Source: Piromyces finnis (Eukaryota; Neocallimastigomycota; Neocallimastigomycetes; Neocallimastigales; Neocallimastigaceae). From it: a stretch of DNA of 64,000 nucleotides. The notes under the pieces were generated by a model, which ran no database searches, had not been told where the DNA came from, and worked only from the letters and a program-made list of their open reading frames with translations. Below, in pieces: positions 54,601-63,505 of the stretch; within the stretch, counting starts at the first letter, position 1, and the number at the start of each line of letters is the position of its first letter. Made by a program: the position numbers and the translations under genes. The stretch is taken from NCBI GenBank assembly GCA_002104945.1, contig MCFH01000016.1, positions 62,001 to 126,000 on the forward strand, given 5' to 3'.

Positions 54601-56155
54601 ACTCTTTGGAAAGTTCATCTGTAGAAACATTAGGATCGTTGAATTTTGCTGAAAGAATTTGGAATTTATTATGACTGATAATAGATTCCTTTTCCTCAAT
54701 ACATTTTAATCTATTCCATTTCAGAATTTTCTTAGGAACATTAAAGTCATTAGAAAAATCTTCCATAGGAATAATTTTACCATTAATAAGAAGTGGCTTA
54801 TGGTCTGATACAGGATAAAAATTATTTATAAATGATCCTGAGTGAATAAGATCTTTCATCTTCGAATTGATAAGAGCATGGTCAATGTCGGAAGATTGAT
54901 CACCTCGAGTCCAAGAGATAGTAGACCCTCTAAGCGGAAGAATTTCCCAATCTCCTAATCCATTAGTTGATAACCAGTTGGATAATTTTACTTTAGACAT
55001 ATTAAAATCACCAACAAGAATCGATGGATGGGATGAATGAGTTTGTAACCACAAGCGAACTTCTAACTTTGCATGATCAACATAGATGTTGTGATGACTA
55101 TGAGGCATATAAACATTACCAATCGAGCATTTGAATCTATTCCAGAGACTAAAAGTATAAATAGAAATAATATACTTTCCAGAGAAGTTTTCAAGTGAGG
55201 CTTGACATGAATTATGAAAACCTAAATATAAACCTCTCATTCCAGGAACTGATTCGTCAGCTTTCTTGAAAAAGTGTCTATAGTTTCGCAAAGTAACACG
55301 ACAAGGATAATCTGTATTCGAACCAGAACCATTACCAGTTTCTTGGAAACATAAAAATAATGGTTTGAAAATAGCTGTGAAATAGCTAATACTATCTCTC
55401 TTTTCATGATTCCACCCATTGGTGTTCCAACTAAGACAAAAAGAAAAGTTATCAGGCTTGTTGGATGAGGAAGAATCGTTGCTATTATTATTATTATCAA
55501 GGTCATCATTATTAATGGATGATGCATCAGAGGAATAAGTAGAACTATTACTAGATGGCTGTGAAACTGAAGAACTATCAACTATTGAACTGTTATCAGA
55601 GTTGATAGAGCTATTAGAATTAATTGTTGAATGTTGAGATTGAAATTGTGTTTGCTGTAGATCTGGAATATTTTCATGATGGGAAACTTGTTGAAGATCT
55701 TGTTGAAGATCTTGTTGAAGATCGGATTGTTGATGAGATTGTTGAACTGATTGTTGAAATGATTGTTGAATAGAATGTTGATGTTTATTAGAAACTAAAA
55801 TTTTACGTTTGAGTGTAGAAAAAGTGTATTTGTGATTCCTTCTACTACGAGCTGAAAAGGAAATTGAGGTAACTGAAAGTTTCTTCTTTAACATGTGTAA
55901 GATTTTAATACAATCTTTTGATGAACCATGAACCTTGACTAAGAAAAAGTGATCATTGAAAGTTTGAAAATATTTAACACTAATAACTGAATTAAATTTA
56001 TCTTCTAGAATAACCTCGAGTTTTTCCCATAGCATATTTACTGACCATGATCGAATACCACGGATAAAGAAGGAGCGAATATCATCTAAGGGGATACCAT
56101 AAGACCGGGTACCACGTCTGATATAATTCTTATCTTTAATATAAAGGACTGACAT
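51632..56155 (-). CDS. LINE polyprotein: N-terminal domain, endonuclease, reverse transcriptase, zinc knuckle
   Basis: Intact 1507-aa ORF. Residues 1-105 are a basic domain with an alternating strand/helix pattern (RSFFIRGI ... VNMLWEKLEVIL ... HFFLVKVHGS) that could be an RRM-like nucleic-acid binder. Residues 118-175 are Gln-rich with DLQQ repeats. The endonuclease (about 237-455) keeps LSWNTNGW, FQETGN, GNVYMPHS, VGDFNMSK, SDIDHALI and SDHKPLL, i.e. the catalytic Asn, Glu, Asp and His. The reverse transcriptase (about 770-1010) has PKKGDLTDCDNYRGISL, AFLDLRKAYDSVP, GVRQGCPLSPILFN and the catalytic FADDIVI near 968. CPNYCPCCKCGDQSIKHWLLDC (near 1277-1298) is a zinc knuckle. An Asn/Ser tract (about 1320-1385) and a conserved C-terminal block ending DHNFVP follow. 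No RNase H domain seen. All catalytic residues are present, so the element may be autonomous. Confidence 0.93.
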   Translation of the reverse strand: MSVLYIKDKNYIRRGTRSYGIPLDDIRSFFIRGIRSWSVNMLWEKLEVILEDKFNSVISVKYFQTFNDHFFLVKVHGSSKDCIKILHMLKKKLSVTSISFSARSRRNHKYTFSTLKRKILVSNKHQHSIQQSFQQSVQQSHQQSDLQQDLQQDLQQVSHHENIPDLQQTQFQSQHSTINSNSSINSDNSSIVDSSSVSQPSSNSSTYSSDASSINNDDLDNNNNSNDSSSSNKPDNFSFCLSWNTNGWNHEKRDSISYFTAIFKPLFLCFQETGNGSGSNTDYPCRVTLRNYRHFFKKADESVPGMRGLYLGFHNSCQASLENFSGKYIISIYTFSLWNRFKCSIGNVYMPHSHHNIYVDHAKLEVRLWLQTHSSHPSILVGDFNMSKVKLSNWLSTNGLGDWEILPLRGSTISWTRGDQSSDIDHALINSKMKDLIHSGSFINNFYPVSDHKPLLINGKIIPMEDFSNDFNVPKKILKWNRLKCIEEKESIISHNKFQILSAKFNDPNVSTDELSKEFTSTAFSIADELSITSANNVIKSSFHISQQIFNLQKIKMKLYKRFKKERIYDIDEFIKRIKIYRKLIDYIHKRCNEFRKQEYLHWIKTGCEYMKSHNPKKAWKWIKKTAKIGKDSFFIAQPIKNKNGELVVATEEQLEVWHDHFENLASDPSGVSLDLEHWYEEPTNKRFSLPMLDEWDINQDISIDEVKSAILSTPNYKASGPDGIPIEFYKALIPSSNDSNNATDNNSSGNTTSDNDAHGLNFILKLFNRIWDGDFPNSWNESSIVSIPKKGDLTDCDNYRGISLINNGIKLISKIVTTRISEYGLKNNFIRPEQFGFRKKEESISLFISIQEICRRRQLDNKETYLAFLDLRKAYDSVPIGNILHKLDCLGIRGKSLQFIKNLYLTSKANVKLDGQFSKSFDVKKGVRQGCPLSPILFNLFINDIFKECEDLGVSLGDTRCCGGLFADDIVICAPTRGCLKKMLRRVNEWALYNEMEFGIQKCSTMVIRPESIENQNKRDPTFYLAGQPIPTTDCYTYLGVPFDKNLSLKPVIKALNNKVLKGLFSVSKFLRNPNIPIPFKKLVLNSQVISRVSYFAPLLGSNKARSRIAQKHVNKGIRWVAGVHKAVSFISLYSISKDLNIPPLSAKCALAQVRCFNKWKNSNCIISHLVNYIPKFRKYTWCKSSRTLDKKLKKHGDVKAVKNFYWKDLKGNSIKAQYYDDNKFIETKDFIKLCYEYPEFAYGFYWLLKARSGYKLDARVAKAAKFVDPVCPNYCPCCKCGDQSIKHWLLDCPTFRDIRIKHYDSIVQLLNFFSQRNSNSPINNNEIDNISRDSNNINSNNNNSNNNNSSNSNNRNSNNNNSSNRNNNISNDSNSEDNNSNLDSNLVNDSNSSNNPVNINVYDYSSVCSKIFKFLLGGRSFNNINYNSREWKELCKRQIQSGTNEGTPFLTVTAELLTKIMPFAIGQQWSMFKRFEATSKSVNAEETVRQARRASATNGDHNFVP

Positions 56156-56756
56156 GATAATAAATTCTAATTAAAAAATATTGAATATAAAATAAATACT
56201 AATAAAAATTATAAATATAACGTATATGGAAAAAATCTGTCTCTCTCTCTCTTCTTAAAAGTACTGGATAGTACAAAAATTGTTACGATGCTTTGTTTAA
56301 AGTTTCATTTTTTTTTGAATTCTAGTTGTAAATTTTCTTTAAAAATTCTAGTTTTGGTTTGTTGTTAGTAAATTCGATTCGCTTTTTGACACTAAAATTG
56401 TTTGACTTTACTTTTCATTAAATATTTAAATTGGTAAAAAATTTGAATCAAGAATGTCGACACCAGAAAGCTTGTGAATAGTATTTTTACATGATGTAGA
56501 GTGAATCAGTCTCTTACAAGAAACAATACAACAATAGCTACATGAATATAAAAATACAATGCAAATGCTAAAGTTGACTACATTGGATTCTTACAAGAGA
56601 AGAGTAGTACTACATGAATACATGAATAAAAGAAAAAAATACAGCAACAAAATGTATTACTCTTCTAATTAAATACTATACAAACTTACCTGAGTATCAA
56701 ACATTCAACTTATTCATCAAATACTTAAATTCGATGAATAAAATGTTTTTTAATCG

Positions 56757-56861
56757 CTCAGTACCATGAGCTTAGTCCTAATAATTTTCCCTTAAAGACT
56801 AACCAAGCATCCATTGCGCAATGCTTGGATTTAATTCTTTCTACTCTCTCAGTACCATGAG
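56757..56861 (-). promoter_or_regulatory. Repeated box and palindrome in the LINE 5' UTR
   Basis: CTCATGGTACTGAG occurs twice on the minus strand (plus 56757-56770 and 56848-56861); each can form a CTCA/TGAG mini-hairpin. Between them lies CCAAGCAT...ATGCTTGG (56803-56828), whose centre includes the perfect 12-bp palindrome CATTGCGCAATG (56812-56823). This symmetric arrangement in the UTR may be a promoter or RNA element. Function is inferred. Confidence 0.5.
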
Positions 56862-56924
56862 CATGAGTAGACCCCCTTGAGAAACTACATTTATTAAATA
56901 AATGAAGGCACGTTCCCAAGAGGG

Positions 56925-56984
56925 AACCTTGACGGACTCCTTTCTTCACATCAAAAGATTTCGAGAATTGTCCATCTAATTTGA
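56925..56984 (-). mobile_element. LINE copy B, 5' fragment
   Basis: Sixty bases of LINE RT coding sequence (KLDGQFSKSFDVKKGVRQG) starting next to the outer target-site duplication and ending at the copy A insertion point. It continues logically at 51365. Confidence 0.9.
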
Positions 56985-56995
56985 TGCACTTCTGC
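56985..56995. repeat. Target-site duplication, right end of the LINE cluster
   Basis: TGCACTTCTGC, identical to 47595-47605. It marks the original insertion site of copy B. Confidence 0.75.
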
Positions 56996-57984
56996 TAAGG
57001 AAATATAATAATTTTGTATTTAATTATTAAAACTTAATTTAAAATTATACACTATATTTATAATAATTTCTAACACACTTTCTAACACACTTATTCCATT
57101 AATTAACTTTTACCATTTTTTACCAAGAAATGTCTTTATATTAATCCTTTAAACAAAAAATAAAATTATCTTTAAGATTTAAAGATAAAAAACCCATACA
57201 TATACTCAAATTTACTAATATACATATTCACCTTATTTTAATACCTCCAAATAAAATATTTTTACAAACATCCACTATATTATTTTACTTAAATTTTAAA
57301 TAATCAATTAACTTATTTCATTCCTCAATTTCATTATTTTCAATATCGTATATCAAAATCAATCCTACACTTATTTTCACATCCAATTTTTATTAATCTA
57401 TATTTTGTTTATTTAAGCCTATTTATTGTCTTAATTTTACCACTATTTTAATACAATCTCTATTCTCTATAAAATTGATGGATGGATTGTTGTATTTTGA
57501 CAAACTATGCTAAATATTTTCCAATATTTATACTGACATTCATATTATACATCAATTATATTTAATATTACATTTGACTATTTTCGGTGATAATAGGCTT
57601 ATTTTATACTGTTTTTACTCCAAATTTCTTATATTTTCTAATATACTGATTATACAAAATTTTACTTCATAAATAAAATTACTTCATTGAAATATATCTC
57701 TTCGTTTATTTAAAATATTTTAAATAGTATCTATAAAAAAAGATAATAAATGGCTTTAAAAATGATTAAGTAATAAATAATTAGTTAAATATGATAGTTA
57801 AATATGTTATATACGAGATTTTTAAAATATTAGTATAATATGATTTTTTTAATTTTCGTATAATTTATAGTTTTATTGTTTAAAATATTTTATTGATCTA
57901 GTTTACTCTTTACAATGTTTTTACTTTTAATAAAAAAATGTTTAAGAGAACTTTTCCAACAAACATAATATTCGTCAATTTTGC
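56996..57984. other. AT-rich intergenic DNA
   Basis: Slightly more C-rich than other spacers but no exon or RNA recognised. 3' flank of the eL21 gene on the right. Confidence 0.5.
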
Positions 57985-58467
57985 TTAGACAAGAGCTTCG
58001 TATGGAACTGGAGCGATGGTAGTTGGAACATTACCCTTAGTAGAAACGAAACGGGCGTTACGTGGTTGTTCTGGTTGACGGCAGACATTGACACGAGTAC
58101 CAGCAGCCTTAGCAGCAGCCTTTAATTCAGCATTCTTCTTGACACGGTTAAGGAAATCAAGACGGCACTTAGAGTGCTTGATGTGTTCAATACGGACATT
58201 GATTCTCTTTTCCATGAATCTGTTACCGACTTGCTTGTTAATGATGACACCAACAGAGGTCTTAGTGACGTTGTAGATAACACCAGTCTTACCGTGGTAG
58301 AACTTGTGTGGCATACCCTTTTGGACAGCACCATTGGCCTTGATATCAACAATATCACCAACACGGTAAGTCTTTAAGTAAGTAGATAACTTAATTGGAC
58401 CAGAGGTACGGAAGTCTCTGGCGAATAAGTGACGGGTTCTAGCTCTAAGACCGAATGAATGTGGCAT
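57985..58467 (-). CDS. RPL21: 60S ribosomal protein eL21
   Basis: Component of the large ribosomal subunit. Intronless ORF of 160 aa, the family length, starting MPHSFGLRARTRHLFARDFR. Highly conserved blocks include LSTYLKTYRVGDIVDIKANG, QKGMPHKFYHGKTGVIYNVT, KTSVGVIINKQVGNRFMEKR, EHIKHSKCR and the C-terminal TTIAPVPYEALV. G+C content and codon choice are far higher than in neighbours (many AAG, GGT, GTC, ACC), as expected for strong expression. Divergent partner of NSE1 with 584 bp between starts. Confidence 0.98.
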   Translation of the reverse strand: MPHSFGLRARTRHLFARDFRTSGPIKLSTYLKTYRVGDIVDIKANGAVQKGMPHKFYHGKTGVIYNVTKTSVGVIINKQVGNRFMEKRINVRIEHIKHSKCRLDFLNRVKKNAELKAAAKAAGTRVNVCRQPEQPRNARFVSTKGNVPTTIAPVPYEALV

Positions 58468-59051
58468 TGCTGTTAATTATACAAGTTGTTGGTATACAAT
58501 AAATTATACAGTACAGGAAGTTAAAGATTTCCTATATATAATTAAAGAGACTATTTAAATATTGGATCCAAGGTCAAAGTTGATTTTATAGTATAGATTG
58601 AATTTTTTATATTACACGTGACTTTTAGATAAAGCGATTGGATATTTTTCAAAATTTTTTATTTGATTGGGATAATTTCTTATATTATATTCCTAACCCT
58701 TAATATTTTTTACTATAGATTAAAATTTAATATAATTTGTATATATTCTAATTAATGTAATAATATATGTTATATTATATTATAATATAATTAACGTGGG
58801 TTAGAGTATTGTTGTTTTTTTTTTTTTTTTTTTTGAAATTTTAATTATATAAATATAGTTTGATGTTACATATATAAAACTTCAAAACTTTAAAATGTTT
58901 AAATTTTGATATTTAATAAAATGAAGTAGTATTTATAAATTTAATTATTATGTTTTTAAATTAATTAATTAATAATTTATATTAATTACTATTTTACTAT
59001 TTTCCTATTAATAAAATTTATTGATGATATTTTAATTGTATATCCTCGAAG
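58468..59051. promoter_or_regulatory. Divergent promoter region of RPL21 and NSE1
   Basis: Contains two CTAACCC-type motifs in opposite orientation, CTAACCC at 58693-58699 and GGGTTAG at 58798-58804, and an E-box-like CACGTG at 58615-58620, about 150 bases upstream of the eL21 start. In the almost pure A/T background these stand out. Telobox-like and CACGTG elements are known in ribosomal-protein promoters of some eukaryotes; the role here is inferred. Confidence 0.4.
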
Positions 59052-60339
59052 ATGAATCCATCACAAAATAATAATAAATATATAAGTAGCCTATTTATTC
59101 AGGCTTTCATGGCTAAAAAGATATTAACAGTAGAAGAAACAAAAGAACTTTTTAGTAAAATTTGTGATGTATGTGAAGGTATTTTAATAATTTTCTTTTT
59201 TCCTTTAAATAAAATTCTAATTATAATTTATTAAAATTATTGAAATCTAATTTTGGTGTTTGTTTTGTCTTTTGATGTCTATACAAAATAGTTATTTATT
59301 CTGAAAATTCATTTGAAAACTTTATGAAAGAAATACATAATACTTTAATAAAAATAGACTATGATATAAAAAAAATAAAATCAAAATCTAATGGTGAATT
59401 TTTTTATATATGGGTAATGATTTTATAATTGTTTAAATAAATTTTTTATTATTATTTTGTTTTTTAACTTTTTTTTTCTACATGTCGTTATATCTTATTT
59501 TATAGGTTAATTTAATTAACGATGATTTCACTCAACTGTCTACACCATATACCCAAAATGAAATAGTTATATTTAGAAAAATTGTAATTTTTAATATTTA
59601 AATTTCTAAATTAAAAGAAAGTACAACTTTATATTTAATTTTAAATTTCAATGATATTAAATATAAAATTATATATATTGTATATTACTATATTACTATA
59701 GTTAGAATTAATAATGGAAAGCTATTCAGAAAGATATCAATTATCGTCAACAAAAGCAATACAAGAAATAAACAAATTAAAATTTTCTCTCACAAAAAAA
59801 GATATAGAGTTATTATTAAAACGATTTCAAAATGATAAATGGATTATCGAAAGGTATAATTAAATTTTTAATAAATAACAGATTAAAATAATCAAAATAG
59901 AAATAATTGTAATAGCAAATTAATATTTATATAAAATAATTGAACATGAAGAGGAGGAAAATATTCTTTAGACATTCGTTCTTTAGCAGAATTATCAGAT
60001 TACATTAAAAGAAATTTATTAGAAGATGATGAATTAATAGAATGCCCAATTTGTTTAGATTATATATTCTCAGATGTAAGTAGTTTTAGTTTATTGAAAA
60101 AATTATTAAAAATTATAATATACAATAAGCACAATAATTAAAAAAATATATATATATTAAAAAAATTATTCTTTTAGTTGGAATGTTGTTCAAATCCTGA
60201 TTGTGACTATCATATTCATACCTCTTGCGCAGCAACAAAATTTTCAAATGTTAGTAATTCAAATAAGAGATGCCCAAAATGTAAGGGACCATGGGACTCA
60301 GAATTAGATGATATTGATGAAGATGTTAATAACTATTAA
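59052..60339 (+). CDS. NSE1: SMC5/6 complex subunit Nse1 (RING-like)
   Basis: Nse1 is the RING-type subunit of the SMC5/6 DNA repair complex and works with Nse3 and Nse4. Six exons, 59052-59178, 59292-59413, 59506-59583, 59702-59853, 59952-60075 and 60178-60339, splice in frame to 254 aa. The N-terminus SSLFIQAFMAKKILTVEETK matches the family start (LF.QA.M....L...E). The middle has winged-helix-like sequence and the WIIERGGKYSLDIRSLAEL block typical just before the RING. The variant RING is CPICLDYIF ... CC ... CDYHIHTSCA ... CPKCKGPW. The acceptor at 59951 is chosen because it keeps the frame and restores that block. The C-terminus is acidic (DSELDDIDEDVNNY). Confidence 0.88.
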
Positions 60340-60777
60340 ATAAATAAATAAAAAATACTGTATATTATTATTATTACTATTACTATTACGCACCATCATT
60401 TATAAATAATAAACCAATAAATTTAAAAAGTATTCATTCATAAAACATAAATAAATTGTATTATTTCCTTAAATATATTTTATTTTATATAATGTTTTTA
60501 TATCAATTTTTTATTTAACTTTTAATTTTTTTTATACTTTTTTTTTATTTTTTGTTTTTCGTATTTTGTTTTGTTTTAATTTGTTTTGATATAGTTATTG
60601 CTTAATATATATAATTTAATTTTTATATTTTTTAAATATTATTATTTTTTTTTATTAAAATATTTAATATATATAATTTAATGAAAAATAATACTATAAT
60701 ATTTTTTCTAATTATCTATTTTACTTTTTTTTTTTTTTTATCTGTTTAAAAATATATATTGTTATTATTTTAATCTA

Positions 60778-60814
<37 letters not shown>

Positions 60815-60983
60815 TTATATATAAACTATATACTAATTTGTTTAATAATAATTATAACAAATATTCATGCATCAGTTTTATTATTATTATTATTAGTAAA
60901 CTATAAAAAAATTATTTTATAAAAAAAGAAATTGTAATAGGAATGTATTAATAAAAAAAACTTAAGATTTTTGATAATGTTGC
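60340..60983. other. AT-rich convergent intergenic DNA
   Basis: Between the 3' ends of NSE1 and the SH3 gene. Poly-T and poly-A tracts meet at about 60779-60814, forming a strong potential hairpin. No exon seen. Confidence 0.5.
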
Positions 60984-63422
60984 TTATTCATTAATAACTT
61001 CAACAAAATTAGATGGAATAAGACCTCTTCTACGACATATATTACCATTAGCTTGCATTTCACTAACTTCAGTTTCCCACCATCCATCTTCTTGTACAGC
61101 TAAAATTGGTAGTACTATATTAGATTTAAATGTAACTTCTTCAAATGAAACAGCCTCATAATCATACATTGTTTTAACTATTTATATATTAAAAAAGGAA
61201 ATAAAGAAAGAAAGAAAAAAATAATAAAATAATAAAATGAAATAAAAATATTAGGACTTTTTATATCAATATTATTTAACTATTATTACGTTATATTTAA
61301 TTTTTACCTCTAAAAAGTATTGGTTTTTTAACTCTTAAATCATATGGGTTATATGTGCTATTCATTTCAATAGCTGGAGATTTTGGAATATTGTTAAGCT
61401 CAATATATTGTTGTGAAGGAGTAGTTCTTTGACCTTGATATTGTGGCATTAATTGTTGTTGTACTTGTAATTGCATTTGAGGAGATACCTTATCTTGTTG
61501 AACATATGGAGATTGAGATGCTTTATTCTTTGGTGAAAAATGTTGTGATTGTTGAGAGAAAGTTGGATCATTACCTATTGAATGTGATGAACCAGAACCT
61601 GAGCCTGGAATATTACCCGCACCACTATTTACAAGTTGATAATGTTGGTTTCTATTATTAGCTGGACTAGAATAAATTGAAGCTGGTGAATCAAAAGCTT
61701 TTTCACCTGTAACCTTAGACTTTCCTGACTTATTTGAATTTAATGAAGCTTGGGATGGACGACGATTATTATTAACATATTTGTTTCCAGGAGATGAATT
61801 AAGCTTTGACACATTTTCTTGATTATCAATTGAAGATTTGTTATTTACTTGTATTTCTTGATTTTGAACCATTTGACTACGTAACATTGGTGGAATAAAA
61901 TGAAGACCATATACAAATGTTGGAGAATCAGGCTTTAAATTATTTTCAATTGTTGGAGATAATTTAGTTTCATTTAGAGTTTGTATGTTTTCATTTTGGT
62001 TATAGTTATAAGCATAATTATTATTGACAGCTTTTTGGTTTTCTTGAGTATTACCTAACATTTTATTATTAACAGCAGTAATAGCGGCCTCTGCAACATT
62101 TGTTTCATTAGATTTTACACTTTTAACTGAAGAAATTCTTTTTGGATTATGTATTTGAGTTGGTTGTTGCATTTGCTGTTGTAGTTGTTGTTGTAGTTGT
62201 TGTTGTTGTTGTTGTAATTGCATTTGTTGTTGTTGTAAATGCTTTTGCTGTTGCATTTGTTGTTGTAATTGTTGTTGATATTGTTGTTGTAATTGTTGTT
62301 GATATTGTTGCTGATATTGTTGTTGTAGCTGTTGTTGTAATTGCTGTTGATATTGCTGTTGATGTGCTTGTTGCATTTGATCATATGCATCCTTTTTCAA
62401 TCCAAATAAGCTTTCCCTTCTTTCCATTCTAGTAAGAGGTGGACCATCTTTTTTATTAACTTTTCTTTTATTCTTTTCTTCTTCGGAATAGCTTGAATAA
62501 CTACTATAGCTTGGCTTTCTAATACTCTCAATTTCATTTTTAATATTAGCACTTGTTTTTCTTTGTGGAACAAGATCAGAATCAATAGTCATAGCACTAA
62601 TTTCGTCTAAAGTATGATCATTTTCCTCATTATTATATTTAACATTTAAGTTATTATTATATTCATCAAGTTCTTCTTCTACTTTTATATCATCATTATT
62701 TTCTAATCCTGAAATATTTTCTTCAAGTGGATTATTGTTATCTAATATATTTAGCATATTAATTGATGATGATACAGGAGTAACTGAGGAATTAACATCA
62801 TTGTCATCGATAATAACAAGATTATTTTCATCATATGATTGAGAATTATAACTTTCACGCTGATAATTACTTTGAGCATCATATGGACTGTCAGAAATTT
62901 CAATCGAGCTTTCTTCGATAATTTTAACTGATTCTAAATCATCAGTACTGGTAGTGGAGTAATTGCCATAACTATCTCTAAAACCTAACTCTTTAAATGT
63001 AGGTATTGGTTTAATATTCAAATCTTCAAAAGTGGATAGCTTCATAGATTCATTTTCATCATTATTGTCATTTTGCATTTCTTCAACATCCTTAACTTCT
63101 GCAGATAATGGTTGTTCCTTCTCATTTATTTCATTTGAATCATTAATTTCATAATCATAAATTTCATCAATATTTGCTTTAAGAGCATTATTGTCATCCT
63201 TATTTTCATTTAATTCTTCAATTTCTGTAATTTCTTTAACTTCCGCCTTTAATACATTATTTTCGTCTTTATTTTCATTAAATACTTCATCAATATTTTC
63301 TACTAATACATTATTAACAGATTTATTATTATTGTTTTGTATACTAGTAAGTTGTTTTTCAGCTTTTTCTTCTTCAATATCTTTTTTGGATAAATTATCA
63401 TCATTAATGATAGTATTATCAA

Positions 63423-63505
<83 letters not shown>

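Larger units (their letters stand above)
51366..56924 (-). mobile_element. Full-length LINE copy A (non-LTR retrotransposon)
   Basis: A 5559-bp element bounded by a perfect 14-bp duplication AACCTTGACGGACT at 51352-51365 and 56925-56938. It has a 769-bp 5' UTR, a single long ORF (51632-56155), a ~240-bp 3' UTR and a 28-29 nt poly(A) tail. It is inserted into copy B in the same orientation. The duplication shows insertion by target-primed reverse transcription and that the 5' end is complete or nearly so. No other copy in the window reaches this 5' end. A single-ORF layout with N-terminal domain, apurinic-type endonuclease, RT and zinc knuckle fits the L1/Tx1/Tad range of clades; I cannot place it more precisely. 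Confidence 0.93.

Noticed and set aside
58693-58804. Interstitial telomere repeat
   Set aside because: Only single CTAACCC heptamers, no tandem array.
62142-62432. Plus-strand poly-Val/Ala ORF
   Set aside because: Reverse complement of the CAA/CAG glutamine repeat in the SH3 gene.
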